Shown: positions 8,274 through 17,778, counted from the first letter of the stretch. The stretch is DNA of 64,000 nucleotides from Aminipila luticellarii (GCF_004103735.1 NZ_CP035281.1:124001-188000), one strand, 5' to 3'. Notes: generated from the letters alone by a model not told the origin. A program made the numbers and translations.

Positions 8274-8407
8274 ATAACAAAATTTTCATTATAGTCTATA
8301 GTAGCATATTTATCTGAGACTTTCAAGAGGTTACTTGAAAGTCCCCCTTGGGAGTGCTATGATATACGCATAACATAAGATGATGAAGCGGAAAGGACGG
8401 AGGAAAA

Positions 8408-8953
8408 ATGACAAAGAATGTACTTGTGATAACTGGGAGTCCAAGAAACGGAGGGAACAGCGATTTACTTGCAGATGCTTTTATTGAAGGGGCACAGTCT
8501 GCCGGGCATACGGTAACGAAATGGAAAGCTGCCGAAAAAAATATTGACGGATGTCATGCCTGTGAGACTTGTTTCAGCACGGGGAAGGCATGCAGCTATG
8601 ATGATGACTTTAATGAATTGGCACCTCTTTTAGCCAAGGCGGATGTGCTGGTGCTGGCAACACCTGTTTACTGGTTCAGCTATCCTTCCAAAATAAAGGC
8701 CGCGATTGATAAGATGTATTCTTTTTATATGGGACAAAAACCTTTAAAAATAAAGGAATCGGTGTTATTGACCTGCGCTGAGATGGACGATATGTCGGTT
8801 TTCGACGGCGTGAAAGCTACGTATGATCATATCGTGGACTTTTTACAGTGGACAGACAGAGGATGTCTTGCTGTACCAGCCGTCCAGCATGTGGGCGATG
8901 TGGTTAAGACAACGGCATTACATAAAGCCAGGGCCTTGGGAAATGAGTTATAA
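8408..8953 (+). CDS. Flavodoxin-fold NAD(P)H-dependent FMN oxidoreductase
   Basis: 181 residues with ACGGAGG 5 bases before the ATG. The N-terminal TGSPRNGGNSDLLADAF is the FMN phosphate-binding loop of the NADPH-dependent FMN reductase / iron-sulfur flavoprotein family. CHACETCFSTGKAC supplies a Cys-rich segment like that of two-Cys flavin reductases of anaerobes, and TPVYWFSYPSKIKAAIDK is the second flavin-contact block. No [4Fe-4S] pattern typical of the longer iron-sulfur flavoproteins is complete. A general anaerobic redox role is likely. It is monocistronic, with a long inverted repeat after the stop codon. Confidence 0.88.
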   Translation: MTKNVLVITGSPRNGGNSDLLADAFIEGAQSAGHTVTKWKAAEKNIDGCHACETCFSTGKACSYDDDFNELAPLLAKADVLVLATPVYWFSYPSKIKAAIDKMYSFYMGQKPLKIKESVLLTCAEMDDMSVFDGVKATYDHIVDFLQWTDRGCLAVPAVQHVGDVVKTTALHKARALGNEL

Positions 8954-8990
8954 GCTTTTATATAAATAAAAATTATGTGAATATGAATCA

Positions 8991-9069
8991 AAGAAATACC
9001 CTGAATCGAATATGAATTGACCCAATACGTTAGACTTTATTGGAGTCAGTTCAGTATGCTCAGGGTATT
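8991..9069 (+). terminator. Long inverted repeat after the flavoprotein gene
   Basis: AGAAATACCCTGA at 8991 and TCAGGGTATTTG at 9058 form a roughly 11-bp outer stem around about 54 bases, followed by TTTT. It is probably a terminator; the long loop is unusual. Confidence 0.45.
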
Positions 9070-9149
9070 TGTTTTAAAAGCGGCTTTATAAAAGTCCTGA
9101 TGAAATGCAGCTGGTGGGTGCCATGTGATTCCCGGCGGAGTGAGGCTGC

Positions 9150-10253
9150 TTATATGGCGTGGCTGTTCAGTCCATAATAGGCCAAAAGCAGGTCTACCAT
9201 GCGGCCGTAGCTTTGTATACCGTCAGACTGAGCATTTGCTTTGAGATAAGTATCGTTGACAGCTGTTGAAATGCGGGAAGCTGTGCCTTGGTGCTTTTGC
9301 CAGTACTGTTGATTCCTTTTAAGGTCCGCGGTAGCTCTTTCCGGTATTTTGCTCAAAATACGCTGATATTCTTCTTCCGTACTGTCCTCGTACAGAGCAT
9401 TCAGCACAAAACTGAGGGCATTTATTGCGCCGCTGTAACGAAGTTCCTCCGATTCGGAATTGGCACATGCCAGATATGCGATAAATCCCGCGTCATCCTC
9501 CCCAATATAACCTTGCAGATGCGAAAGCTCATGACAGATCGTATAAGGCTTTATGTAATCGGGCACATCCTTATTATAATTGGCTTCAATGGTGTAAGGA
9601 GAAAAAATTCCGGTCAGACCGATATCGGACATCCAGGAGGACATAATCACAGGCTTCGGGTTAGGATAATAACCATTAAGAGATGGATATTTTTTCCCTA
9701 AAGCTTCCATGGATTTTTTCGTTTTTTTATGTAATGCAGTCATACTCATATCCCCTTCGGGTGTCAGCGAGTTAACATCGTCTATAAGCAATAAACATAA
9801 ACTGACCAAGTTGTCATGAGAAGCAGGACCCGTTACGATTCCCATATCTTTGGCAATCCCATCCCGGGAATAATTTATACTGCATGTCAACGTAATCATT
9901 AAAAGAATTGTGGTGCAGAGACACAGTGCCGTAACCATGATTTTTGGAGTACGCAATAATAACCAGTGCCTTCCGCTTTTATGAAGGAGACTGATCAAAG
10001 CCGCAAATAATGTGAACAACACGCCGAGAGACAACAGATATAGGCTGACCTCAAAAACCGAAAAGGGGAAGAACGACAAAAGCCTGCCGAGCGTGTTAGG
10101 AAAGATAGGGAAGATATAGGAGGCGTATAACTGTGCCAAATCAGGGCATGTGCGTGCAATAAAAATCAGAGCCGCGCATATGACCGGCCCGCAAGCAGCA
10201 TAAAGCAGCGGGTATTTATAGGTTTTAAAAAACGAGAGCAGATTTATGTACAT
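9150..10253 (-). CDS. DUF3810-type membrane zinc-peptidase-like protein
   Basis: 367 residues from the ATG at 10253, chosen because AAGGAAG lies 7 bases upstream; a longer frame from 10289 lacks a ribosome site. Three hydrophobic segments in the first 120 residues anchor it in the membrane. An extracellular-like domain then carries HELSH (an HExxH metal motif) in YTICHELSHLQGYIGEDDAGF, with a downstream Glu-rich helix, as in DUF3810 proteins. The family is predicted to be a metalloprotease, but no substrate is established. The gene is isolated, with no operon partner. Confidence 0.82.
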   Translation of the reverse strand: MYINLLSFFKTYKYPLLYAACGPVICAALIFIARTCPDLAQLYASYIFPIFPNTLGRLLSFFPFSVFEVSLYLLSLGVLFTLFAALISLLHKSGRHWLLLRTPKIMVTALCLCTTILLMITLTCSINYSRDGIAKDMGIVTGPASHDNLVSLCLLLIDDVNSLTPEGDMSMTALHKKTKKSMEALGKKYPSLNGYYPNPKPVIMSSWMSDIGLTGIFSPYTIEANYNKDVPDYIKPYTICHELSHLQGYIGEDDAGFIAYLACANSESEELRYSGAINALSFVLNALYEDSTEEEYQRILSKIPERATADLKRNQQYWQKHQGTASRISTAVNDTYLKANAQSDGIQSYGRMVDLLLAYYGLNSHAI

Positions 10254-10468
10254 AGTAACTTCCTTATATAATTTTATTTTAAGCAGCAATGCTGTCTATA
10301 ACAGTATATAATAAAATACATGATTGTTTTCAAAAATAAACAAAAATTAATCTTGTAATTTATGGGACATTTTTAAGGATGAAAATGGTATAATAGTCCT
10401 TGATGAGCTTTCAAACGAGTTCAGGTTATTGAACCATAAATCACGAATTGACGGGAGGAGAAAACTGA

Positions 10469-11554
10469 ATGGGCCGTTTTTTTAGTAAGAAGTATGATAG
10501 ATTGAAACCGTACACCCCTGAAGAAGCTATACAGCAAAAAAAGACTATCGTTTTAAATCGAACAGAAAGCCCATATCCGGCCAGCCCATTTGTTTACCGG
10601 TCGATTGATCAGTTTGAAATAGATAATTTAAGAATGTATTCGGATTCGCATATGGGTAAGCTGATAAAGGTAATTGCAGAGCACTTTGGGATAAATGAAA
10701 ACCAGATAGCTGTCGGAAACGGCTCAAATGAAATCTTGGCTTTGGCATTTATGGTATTTCAAAACGAGGGCAGAAAGTTTTACTTTCCTGAAATGAGCAA
10801 TGAGTTTTATGCCATATATTCGGATGCTTTCCAAGTAAATAAAGTAGAGATACCGCTATCGGAGGAACTAAGTATAAATCCGGAGGATTATTTTGATCTG
10901 GATGGGACTATTGTGCTTACTAATCCGAATATACCAACAGGCATGGCGCTGGCGACCTGTGAGATTGAAAAAATTCTCTCAACAAATCCCAACAATCTGG
11001 TAATTATTGATGAGGCCTATGTAGATTTCGGGGCTGAGAGCTGCATTCCGCTAGTGGAACGCTTCGATAATTTAATGGTTGTACAGACCCTTTCAAAATC
11101 AAGGAATTTAGCGGGTGCCAGAGTAGGCTTTGCTATTGCAAATGCTGAAATTATTTCTGATCTGAACAGAATCAAGCATTCCTTTGATCCGTATAGTATC
11201 AATACATTATCGCTCATTGCAGGAACCGCCGCAATGAAGGATAAGGATTATTTTAAAAAGGGTGTTAATGATGTGAAGAAAACAAGAGAAAACTTCTCCA
11301 AAGAAATGAAGGCCTTGGGTTTCACGGTCTTAGATTCTAAAGCAAATTTTGTTTTAGTCAAAAATAATTCCCTGACAGGGGAAGAATACTGCGAGGCTTT
11401 GCGAAACAAAAATATATTGGTGAAGCATTACACGAACTTTAAAATAAAAGACTATGTCCGAATCACCATAGGGACGTTCGAACAGATGGAATCCTTTATC
11501 AAGGTGACAAAAGACATTTTGGGGATAGAAGAAGAACCAAGCGAGAATTTATGA
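10469..11554 (+). CDS. Class I/II aminotransferase, histidinol-phosphate aminotransferase-like
   Basis: 361 residues with GGGAGGAG before the ATG. PLP fold-type I features: GNGSNEIL (cofactor phosphate cup), TNPNIPTG, IIDEAYVDFG, and the Schiff-base Lys in QTLSKSRNLAGARVGFA. The Arg for the substrate carboxylate sits in YVRITIG near the C-terminus. Spacing and motifs match HisC-like enzymes, but no his genes are nearby, so a role in aromatic or other amino-acid transamination is possible. A hairpin terminator follows. Confidence 0.85.
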   Translation: MGRFFSKKYDRLKPYTPEEAIQQKKTIVLNRTESPYPASPFVYRSIDQFEIDNLRMYSDSHMGKLIKVIAEHFGINENQIAVGNGSNEILALAFMVFQNEGRKFYFPEMSNEFYAIYSDAFQVNKVEIPLSEELSINPEDYFDLDGTIVLTNPNIPTGMALATCEIEKILSTNPNNLVIIDEAYVDFGAESCIPLVERFDNLMVVQTLSKSRNLAGARVGFAIANAEIISDLNRIKHSFDPYSINTLSLIAGTAAMKDKDYFKKGVNDVKKTRENFSKEMKALGFTVLDSKANFVLVKNNSLTGEEYCEALRNKNILVKHYTNFKIKDYVRITIGTFEQMESFIKVTKDILGIEEEPSENL

Positions 11555-11575
11555 TTCGATTTTATGGCGGAGATA

Positions 11576-11608
11576 AAAGGGAGCCCTTCTTTATAGAAGT
11601 GCTCCTTT
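11576..11608. terminator. Bidirectional terminator between convergent genes
   Basis: AAAGGAGC-CCTTCT-TTAT-AGAAGT-GCTCCTTT hairpin followed by T-rich sequence. It lies between the aminotransferase gene and the convergent membrane-protein gene and overlaps the latter's last codons. Confidence 0.7.
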
Positions 11609-12076
11609 CTTTTCTTCTTTTTCCAGCTTCTTGTCAAATTTCCTTAATCTTCTCAGGGTTACTTTTCGATAAATATAATCACACAGAAGCATCAGTGCAA
11701 ATGTAAATAAAAACAACGGAATGGTGATAAACAAAACGGCGATAGGCGGCAGGTCATATTTGATATAGTTCCCAACGCCGATTATTAGGCTCATGGTCAG
11801 TGCGGACATGATATATAAGAACATATTAAACGTATAGTTCTGCATCTCTTTCGTATATAGGTTGCCTTGTACTGCGTTCAGGATCAAATTTAAAATGCAG
11901 ACGGCAAAAAGGATCACCAGCTCCGGCATATAATACATCGGAGCATCCAGCATGACCATTTGTAAGATGGCACTAAAGGCCAGCAGAAATATGGCTATAG
12001 TCCAGCATATCCTCGTATTTTTTAAACTTTGTAATTCTTGTCTTTCATCCAGTATTTTTTTACTTTTCATGGACAT
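11591..12076 (-). CDS. Four-helix membrane protein paired with an XRE regulator (unknown function)
   Basis: 161 residues, four hydrophobic segments (about residues 26-45, 52-70, 85-105, 120-142) and a Lys-rich C-terminal tail. I do not recognise a specific family. It overlaps the end of the XRE regulator gene by 17 bases, so the two are translationally coupled. The arrangement (small XRE protein plus small integral membrane protein) recurs in Firmicutes, where the membrane protein may hold or modulate the regulator; that is inference. Confidence 0.7.
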   Translation of the reverse strand: MSMKSKKILDERQELQSLKNTRICWTIAIFLLAFSAILQMVMLDAPMYYMPELVILFAVCILNLILNAVQGNLYTKEMQNYTFNMFLYIMSALTMSLIIGVGNYIKYDLPPIAVLFITIPLFLFTFALMLLCDYIYRKVTLRRLRKFDKKLEKEEKKGALL

Positions 12077-12275
12077 CGTGGTTCACCTCCCAAAATAAAT
12101 CATCCAGTGTTTTGTTTAGTGCTTTACAAATTGCTATGCACAAATTCAGGGTAGGATTGTAATTCCCTGCTTCTATCATTCCGATAGTTTGACGGGTAAC
12201 GCCTACTTGATCTGCCAGCTTTTCCTGAGATAAATCGCATTCGATTCGAGCTATTTTCATCTTTTTATTCTTCAT
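12060..12275 (-). CDS. Small XRE-family (Cro/CI) transcriptional regulator
   Basis: 71 residues that are nearly all helix-turn-helix: IARIECDLSQEKLADQVGVTR then QTIGMIEAGNYNPTLNLCIAI, ending in DDLFWE. This is the compact YozG-like form. It is the first gene of a two-gene operon with the membrane protein, and the roughly 230 bases upstream are very A/T-rich and hold no other gene. Confidence 0.9.
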   Translation of the reverse strand: MKNKKMKIARIECDLSQEKLADQVGVTRQTIGMIEAGNYNPTLNLCIAICKALNKTLDDLFWEVNHDVHEK

Positions 12276-12503
12276 CAGCGCGCCTCCTACAGGTTCATTA
12301 TAGGATACATCAAAGTAAATGTCAAATATATATTACATTTTAATTATAATATATTGCGAAATGCAATGTTAAAGTAAATAATAGAGCAAACTTGTAAAAA
12401 AGAATGAATTTTTGGGTCCAATTATTAAAAATAATTTTGTAAACTTCAAAAAATATGGTATAAATAAGCATGGGGTAAATTTTCCCGGATAAGAGGTAAG
12501 CAA

Positions 12504-13657
12504 ATGAATATATCATTAAATGAAATCTTAAAAAACAATATATTTAACAGCGCAGTTGTATTGGCGGGACAAAATGGAATTGGCAGAGAAGTAAAAAGAA
12601 TCTTAGTATTTGATTATCCCTGTAATAATGAAATCTTGAACAGAAAGACCCTGGCCAGCGGGGATTTATTTATTACGTGCCTGGAGCAGTTCCGGGAGGA
12701 CCGGGATGGGATTTATGATTACATAAACGCTCTGATCGCAACAAAAAGCAGTGGCTGCTGATCGTGACAGATGAGCATATTGACATTATTACAGAGGACA
12801 TTAAAAAAATCTGTAATGATCAGGAATTTCCATTAATTTTTATTAAAGACGATTTACCCTATGCTGTGATCATGGACACAGTGAACCAATATATTTCCAT
12901 TGAAAATTTAAATCTGATTCATAATTTAAAATTGGACAAGATTATGTATGGAAGCATTTCGGAAGATGAAAAGATGGACATTCTATACAGTATCAAACCG
13001 GATGTCAGGCAATATCTGCGCACAGTTTATGTAGACGGAGAATTTAATTCTGAAATGGAGGAACTGAAGAATTATTCGACCTATTTGAACAATGCAAAGG
13101 ACGTTTATGTCAGAAATAATGAATATAAGATTTTTATTCTGAGTGCGGATAAATTAAAAGAGCTGAAACATCATTCGGATGATGTGGCAGCCCAGATAAG
13201 AGAATTTATAGAGAACCCAAGAGTGGGGTTCAGCAGGATCTATCATAAGAAGGATATAAGCAAAGCTCTTGAAGAGGGGAAGCGTTCGCTGGAAACCGCT
13301 AAAACGATGAATATGGAGTTTAAAGAATATAATCCGCTGTCTGTTATGCAGCTGCTGGTTCCTTTAAAGGACACGCAGGAGGCTCACGATTTTTATGATG
13401 CCTATGTGAATGCAGTAAAGGATAAAGTATCCGCAGAGAATTTGAGAGAGGTTCTGTTGACTATGGAGACTTATGTAGCGAATGCAGGGGATTATAAAGT
13501 TACGGCAAAAGTCATGAGCCAGCATGAAAACACCATCCGATACCGGGTGAACAAGGTGAAGTATGCACTGAATATGGAGAATGATAATATTAAATTTAAC
13601 GAGACCCTCGCCATTGCCGTAAAACTCCGAATATTAATGAACAGGGCTTTAAATTAG
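12504..13657 (+). pseudogene. PucR-type transcriptional regulator, split by one frameshift
   Basis: The first 85 codons (12504-12761) encode a PucR N-terminal domain fragment. The protein continues in another frame from just before 12764 (TDEHIDII...) to a C-terminal PucR HTH_30 (KVMSQHENTIRYRVNKVKYAL) at 13657. Around 12751 an extra base in AGCAGTGGCTGCTGATC breaks the frame; removing it gives SSG-LLIVTDEHI without interruption. Together they make about a 384-residue regulator of normal architecture. It may be a sequencing error or a genuine inactivation. Such regulators often sense purines or small metabolites; no target operon is adjacent. Confidence 0.8.
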
Positions 13658-13719
13658 AAGGTTGGATACAAAATAAGAAGAAGCGCTATTGCCTATAGGA
13701 CAAAGAAGTTCCTGTAGTA

Positions 13720-13757
13720 TAAAATAATCTCAGATATGTTGTACTGGGATTATTTTT
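13720..13757 (+). terminator. Terminator after the PucR-like gene
   Basis: AAATAATCTCAG pairs with CTGGGATTATTT (one G-U) around an 11-base loop, followed by a run of T. Confidence 0.75.
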
Positions 13758-13787
13758 TTATGTAAAAAATATCGAGACCACTTTTTG

Positions 13788-13816
13788 TTGACAAACATCA
13801 GGTAAACATATATATT
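13788..13816 (+). promoter_or_regulatory. Sigma-A-type promoter of the DUF2812/PadR pair
   Basis: TTGACA at 13788-13793, a 17-base spacer, then TATATT at 13811-13816. The -10 is immediately followed by the tandem repeat ATTGATA-ATTGATA and further TAT-rich inverted sequence, a plausible operator for the PadR protein encoded downstream. Confidence 0.6.
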
Positions 13817-13918
13817 GATAATTGATATATCTAATTACGATATAAATGACAGCAAAACAGGGATGCTATATCATAAAAGAGTACAGGGAATAGACATAAA
13901 CATTAGGGGAGTGATTAC

Positions 13919-14803
13919 ATGAGGCATATTTTTAGATACTTTAGCTTTGACACACTGGACTATAGAGCCGCCGAGAGATTCTTAAATGACATGGCGGAAA
14001 GGGGCTATGAATTTAAAGGTACAGGAAAAGGATGGATTCGCAATATAGCCATTTTTGAAAAAAATGAAAGAGCCAAGGAAAGGAAATATGCTATAGATGT
14101 GGCTAAAAGAAAAGAAGAGGAAAAAGAAAGCTATTACAGATTTTATAAAGATTTAGGCTGGGAAAAAGTAGATTGTTTTCATAGCAGCATGTATATTTTT
14201 TCTGCACAAAAAAATAATACTGTGAAGTTTTATACGGATAAGCTTTCAGAAAGAAGCATGCTGAAAAAAGCGGTCATAAATAACGGAGAATTATCCAATC
14301 ATATTTCTCAATTCATTTGCATGCTGATTATTTCCAGCAGTTTCATGGGAGGAAAAGAAAACAGAAATGATTTAACGGTATATGGTTTTAAGATATTTTT
14401 CAGCTTGATCATGGGATATTATGCGTTGAAAGTGGCAATAAAATTGATATATGCATTGAAAGGCTGGAAGGCACGGGATACGCATGCAGAAGAGCAAATC
14501 CAACGAGCTTTAAGAGAAATAAATAAAGTATGCCAAATCCTCTTTTTTTTATTTTTACCTGTCGTTTGTCTAATAAGATTTTTTTATCATATGTGGGAAA
14601 AAGAATTTGTTATAAAGGGCGCTGCCGGAATGGAACTGGAGCTTATACAGCTTTTGCTGTGTATGGCTTCTATATTGATCACATCCGTGACGACCTATCT
14701 GGTGGCAATGTATCCGGACAAGGATCGGTGGAAAGTATTAGACTTTATTGGGATTTTTATGTATTTTGCAGCATTATGGTCTTTTCTAACTTATATCCTT
14801 TAA
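13919..14803 (+). CDS. DUF2812 domain membrane protein
   Basis: 294 residues. The N-terminal half (FRYFSFDTLDYRAAERFLNDMAERGYEF...) is a DUF2812 domain, followed by four hydrophobic segments in the C-terminal half. DUF2812 proteins are typically encoded beside PadR regulators in Firmicutes, as here (a PadR gene starts 40 bases downstream). Biochemical function is unknown; a link to envelope stress or membrane-active compounds is often assumed from the PadR pairing but not shown here. Confidence 0.82.
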   Translation: MRHIFRYFSFDTLDYRAAERFLNDMAERGYEFKGTGKGWIRNIAIFEKNERAKERKYAIDVAKRKEEEKESYYRFYKDLGWEKVDCFHSSMYIFSAQKNNTVKFYTDKLSERSMLKKAVINNGELSNHISQFICMLIISSSFMGGKENRNDLTVYGFKIFFSLIMGYYALKVAIKLIYALKGWKARDTHAEEQIQRALREINKVCQILFFLFLPVVCLIRFFYHMWEKEFVIKGAAGMELELIQLLLCMASILITSVTTYLVAMYPDKDRWKVLDFIGIFMYFAALWSFLTYIL

Positions 14804-14842
14804 AAGGCCGAGGTACAGAATAAATGTGGACGGAGGTTAAAA

Positions 14843-15343
14843 ATGGCAAGAGAACAATTAAAGACTTTAACAGAACCTATGTATTATATTTTGCTTTCAC
14901 TGATTAGAGAAAATCATGGATATGGAATCATGCAGAGGATCAGCCAGCTTACGGAAGGAAGAGTTACGGTAGGCGCGGGAACTTTATATACGTTGCTTGG
15001 CAGATTTGAAAAAGAAAAAATCATTATTCAAGTAGCAGAAGAAAACCGAAGAAAAATTTACAAGTTATCTGAAAAAGGACAGAACATTTTAAAAGAAGAA
15101 TTTGAACGATTAAATAAGATGGTTCGTGACGGGCAGAAATTTATGGACTATGAAGGAACAAGACCGGATCCGCCGGAGGATAACACGGGTACTGGCATTT
15201 CCATGCCGGTGAATGAAACGGCCGATCAGCAGGCAGCTGCTCCTGCCGGAGGAAAGGACAGAGAAACCCCGCGGGGAGATGGGCAACCTGAAAAGGGATT
15301 TGGGACGGGAAATCTTAGAAAAGGCGCATTCTTTCCAGTATAA
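14843..15343 (+). CDS. PadR-family transcriptional regulator with a long C-terminal tail
   Basis: 166 residues with GACGGAGG 9 bases before the ATG. Residues 1-105 are a standard PadR winged helix: MYYILLSLIRENHGYGIMQRI, GAGTLYTLLGRFEKEKII, and a C-terminal helix ending FMDYE. Residues 106-166 are a low-complexity Pro/Gly/Ala-rich tail (DPPEDNTGTG...) not typical of the family; family members usually end near residue 110, so a late frameshift extending the frame is possible. It probably represses its own operon with DUF2812. Confidence 0.88.
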   Translation: MAREQLKTLTEPMYYILLSLIRENHGYGIMQRISQLTEGRVTVGAGTLYTLLGRFEKEKIIIQVAEENRRKIYKLSEKGQNILKEEFERLNKMVRDGQKFMDYEGTRPDPPEDNTGTGISMPVNETADQQAAAPAGGKDRETPRGDGQPEKGFGTGNLRKGAFFPV

Positions 15344-15356
15344 TGAAAAAAGTTCG

Positions 15357-15992
15357 TTATAAAAGATCCTTCACGATCAGCAGGATTAAATTATTATTAT
15401 AAAGCTCCAGCGCAAAATGGGAACGGCCCAGGTTCTCTATTAAAAGAGGTAAGACATTCGGATGGATCAAAGTAGCTGCGGGAAGCATCAAGGCTAATAG
15501 AATAAAGGTATACACAATTCCCTTGATAAAACCGAAAAGCATTCCCATACATCCGTCAAAAAAACCGGTAATGCCGTCGTTGTGCTCTTTCGAGAGAAGG
15601 GAAATCAGGACATGAAGGAATGCTTGTACAGCAAATACCACCGCCAGAAAACAGACGATGGTAAAGAACAGATTGGATAAACCTGTTGAAACAGAATCGG
15701 ATAAAGAGTGAATCATATTGGTCAGAGGTGTCTGAATAATAGTCGGCATACTTCCCTGCATTTCAGCAGGAGAAATGGTCGTGCTGACTTTTTCGTTTAT
15801 ATTTCCGTAAATCGCGGGATACAGACCGGTGTGATCTAAAATAAAGGTATTAAATTGGGGTGACCATATAAATGCAGCGCCAAGGGCAGCGAACCACCCG
15901 ATGGTGTGAATGAAGCTTCGGAGCAGCCCATGTCTGTAGCCCCGCACCATAGTACCGATCACCACGGCTGCAATGAACATATCAAGTATCAT
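15357..15992 (-). CDS. CvpA family membrane protein
   Basis: 211 residues with four hydrophobic segments. The N-terminus MILDMFIAAVVIGTMVRGYRHGLLRSF is the CvpA/YshB signature (hydrophobic helix, then a GxxxGxxRS-like motif). CvpA-type proteins are implicated in envelope homeostasis and colicin V production in E. coli; their role in clostridia is undefined. The gene is convergent with PadR (14 bases apart) and divergent from the next gene, with 60 bases between their starts. Confidence 0.82.
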   Translation of the reverse strand: MILDMFIAAVVIGTMVRGYRHGLLRSFIHTIGWFAALGAAFIWSPQFNTFILDHTGLYPAIYGNINEKVSTTISPAEMQGSMPTIIQTPLTNMIHSLSDSVSTGLSNLFFTIVCFLAVVFAVQAFLHVLISLLSKEHNDGITGFFDGCMGMLFGFIKGIVYTFILLALMLPAATLIHPNVLPLLIENLGRSHFALELYNNNLILLIVKDLL

Positions 15993-16052
15993 AAATTAAT
16001 CTCCTTCCCCATATATATGTATATAGTACTAAAAATGACAGGGGAGGGCAAT

Positions 16053-17045
16053 ATGGAATACTCAAAATATAACAAGGCGATGGTGCTTCTTTCTGAGGAA
16101 AATCGAGATTTTGCTGCAAAATCAGATCAGGCGATATATGGAAACTTAAGAATCGAAACCGGCAATAGCAAGGGTGCCATTTCCTTAAGCGTCCAAAATC
16201 TACGGTTTTTTGAGCGGAACCGTTATATCTACAAGCTGATCTTGTTTGGCGAAAAAAAAGAGCGGACAATTCATGCCGTCATGGGCTCACTGATTCTAAA
16301 CCGATTTGGCACGGGTGAGAATTATTTTCGGTTTGATCCCGGCAATGTGGACGGAAGAGGAGGACAGCTTTCAGATTATTCGGTAGCCATTGTGGCCGCA
16401 GTATCCATGCGGGATAATAAGGAACCGCTGCATCCTGTATTAAAGGGCAAATTGGCCTTTTCAGGGAGCAATGTAATCGCAGCTACGGCAGAGAAGCTTA
16501 ACAACAAGGAAGAAACAGAAGAACAGGAGACGAAAGAAGAGCGCAATTTATTTGATGAAGCTTTGGAGACTAATCCTTACGATGTGCAGGATTTTGCGAA
16601 GAAGCAGCGAACAACCTATAATTATTTTTATAATCAGTATGTGAAAGATCTTTGTGAAAAGACTGCTAAAGCAGCAGAGCTTTATGATTTGATTCTGCCT
16701 TTCAGCAGAGACCGGACAGGAGCAAAGTGGAAGCGGATTGCAAATATTAAAAATTTGCCGCTGGTTTCACCGGGAGCCATGTGGGGAGCCTCCAAGTACA
16801 GACATTATATATTCGGAGAAGACCAGAAGCTGTATTATGTAGGCATACCGGGAAGATTTTTAAATGAAGAGCAGCCCGAAGGGGGAAAATCCGGTTTCGT
16901 TTTATGGCAGCCCATTGTGGGTGCGGAGAATTTGGAAGCCACAAAAGCAGAGTGTTCTCTGGAGAACAGAATGATTGCTTATGGCTACTGGATTACGGCT
17001 ATAGATAGAGAAACTGGTGATATTATTGATCCGATGCAGAAGTAA
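16053..17045 (+). CDS. Conserved-looking cytoplasmic protein of unknown function
   Basis: 330 residues from the ATG preceded by GGGGAGGG at 16041; an upstream frame from 15906 overlaps cvpA and lacks a ribosome site. No signal peptide or membrane segment. The first 150 residues look like a compact beta-rich domain (YNKAMVLLSEENRDFA, GNLRIETGNSKGAISLSVQNL). A charged Glu-rich linker (KEETEEQETKEE, about 165-180) leads to a C-terminal domain with YRHYIFGEDQKLYYVGIPGRF and GYWITAIDRETGDIIDPMQK. I do not recognise the family. The C-terminal KLYYVGIPGR pattern is seen in unannotated Firmicute proteins, but I will not assign a function. Confidence 0.75.
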   Translation: MEYSKYNKAMVLLSEENRDFAAKSDQAIYGNLRIETGNSKGAISLSVQNLRFFERNRYIYKLILFGEKKERTIHAVMGSLILNRFGTGENYFRFDPGNVDGRGGQLSDYSVAIVAAVSMRDNKEPLHPVLKGKLAFSGSNVIAATAEKLNNKEETEEQETKEERNLFDEALETNPYDVQDFAKKQRTTYNYFYNQYVKDLCEKTAKAAELYDLILPFSRDRTGAKWKRIANIKNLPLVSPGAMWGASKYRHYIFGEDQKLYYVGIPGRFLNEEQPEGGKSGFVLWQPIVGAENLEATKAECSLENRMIAYGYWITAIDRETGDIIDPMQK

Positions 17046-17058
17046 TTGGCGAAATCTA

Positions 17059-17089
17059 AAAAATGACAGGGGGTTACCCTGTCATTTTT
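17059..17089. terminator. Bidirectional terminator between convergent genes
   Basis: Perfect 13-bp stem AAAAATGACAGGG/CCCTGTCATTTTT with a 5-base loop, A- and T-flanked. It serves both the unknown gene ending at 17045 and the Crp/Fnr gene ending at 17074. Confidence 0.9.
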
Positions 17090-17742
17090 AATAGACCGTT
17101 TCGATTTAAAATCTTTATACCCTTTCTTGATACGGCTATGTGTCCTTCATTGGACAGATATTTCAGTACCCGGGAGACGACCTCTCTGGCGGTTCCCAAA
17201 TGACTGGCAATCTGTTCGTGGGTCATCACAATCGTATCGCTTTGATCTAAAGCAGATTGCTCTAAGAGGAAAATGGACAGGCGTTTATCCATTTTCATAA
17301 ATAACACCTGCTCCACTACCCACATGACTTCGGAAAACCGCATAGAAATGATTTCATTCATGAAGCTTTCCACGTGGGGATTTCTTTTGGCAACTTTATC
17401 GTAAACAGCCGCATTTATGATTGCTACTTCTGTTTTGATTTCAGCAGATACATGAACATCGAAAGAGATATTCCTGATCATGCAGGAAGCGGACAGCATG
17501 CAGGTATCCCCGTCAACAAGGCGAAAAAGAGTAATCTCCTTTCCTTCATCAGAGAGCATAAAGGTACGAAGCCTTCCGCGGATAACCCCTAAAACTCCGG
17601 TACATTCCTGCCCTCCGCCGTGGACAACCTCTCCGGGCTTAAAAGTACGGATAACCGTATTTGCGGCAATTTCTGCTTCTTGGGGCGGTGTAAGCTCCTT
17701 CCAAAAAGGATATAACTCAGAAAGAAGGTTTTTGTCAACCAT
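17074..17742 (-). CDS. Crp/Fnr-family transcriptional regulator
   Basis: 222 residues from the ATG at 17742 with GGTGAT upstream; the frame extends further upstream to 17853 but without a ribosome site. The cyclic-nucleotide-binding-like beta-barrel spans about residues 25-120 (KPGEVVHGGGQECTGVLGVIRG). A dimerisation helix follows, then a Crp-type winged HTH (HEQIASHLGTAREVVSRVLKYL). The effector is not predictable: no N-terminal Fe-S Cys cluster as in Fnr. It is transcribed divergently from the CoA-disulfide reductase fusion gene, whose promoter has a GTGA-N5-TCAC site, so regulation of that gene is likely. Confidence 0.9.
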   Translation of the reverse strand: MVDKNLLSELYPFWKELTPPQEAEIAANTVIRTFKPGEVVHGGGQECTGVLGVIRGRLRTFMLSDEGKEITLFRLVDGDTCMLSASCMIRNISFDVHVSAEIKTEVAIINAAVYDKVAKRNPHVESFMNEIISMRFSEVMWVVEQVLFMKMDKRLSIFLLEQSALDQSDTIVMTHEQIASHLGTAREVVSRVLKYLSNEGHIAVSRKGIKILNRNGLLKMTG

Positions 17743-17778
17743 ACATATCACCTCTAAACCTGATTTTAGTTTTATGCT

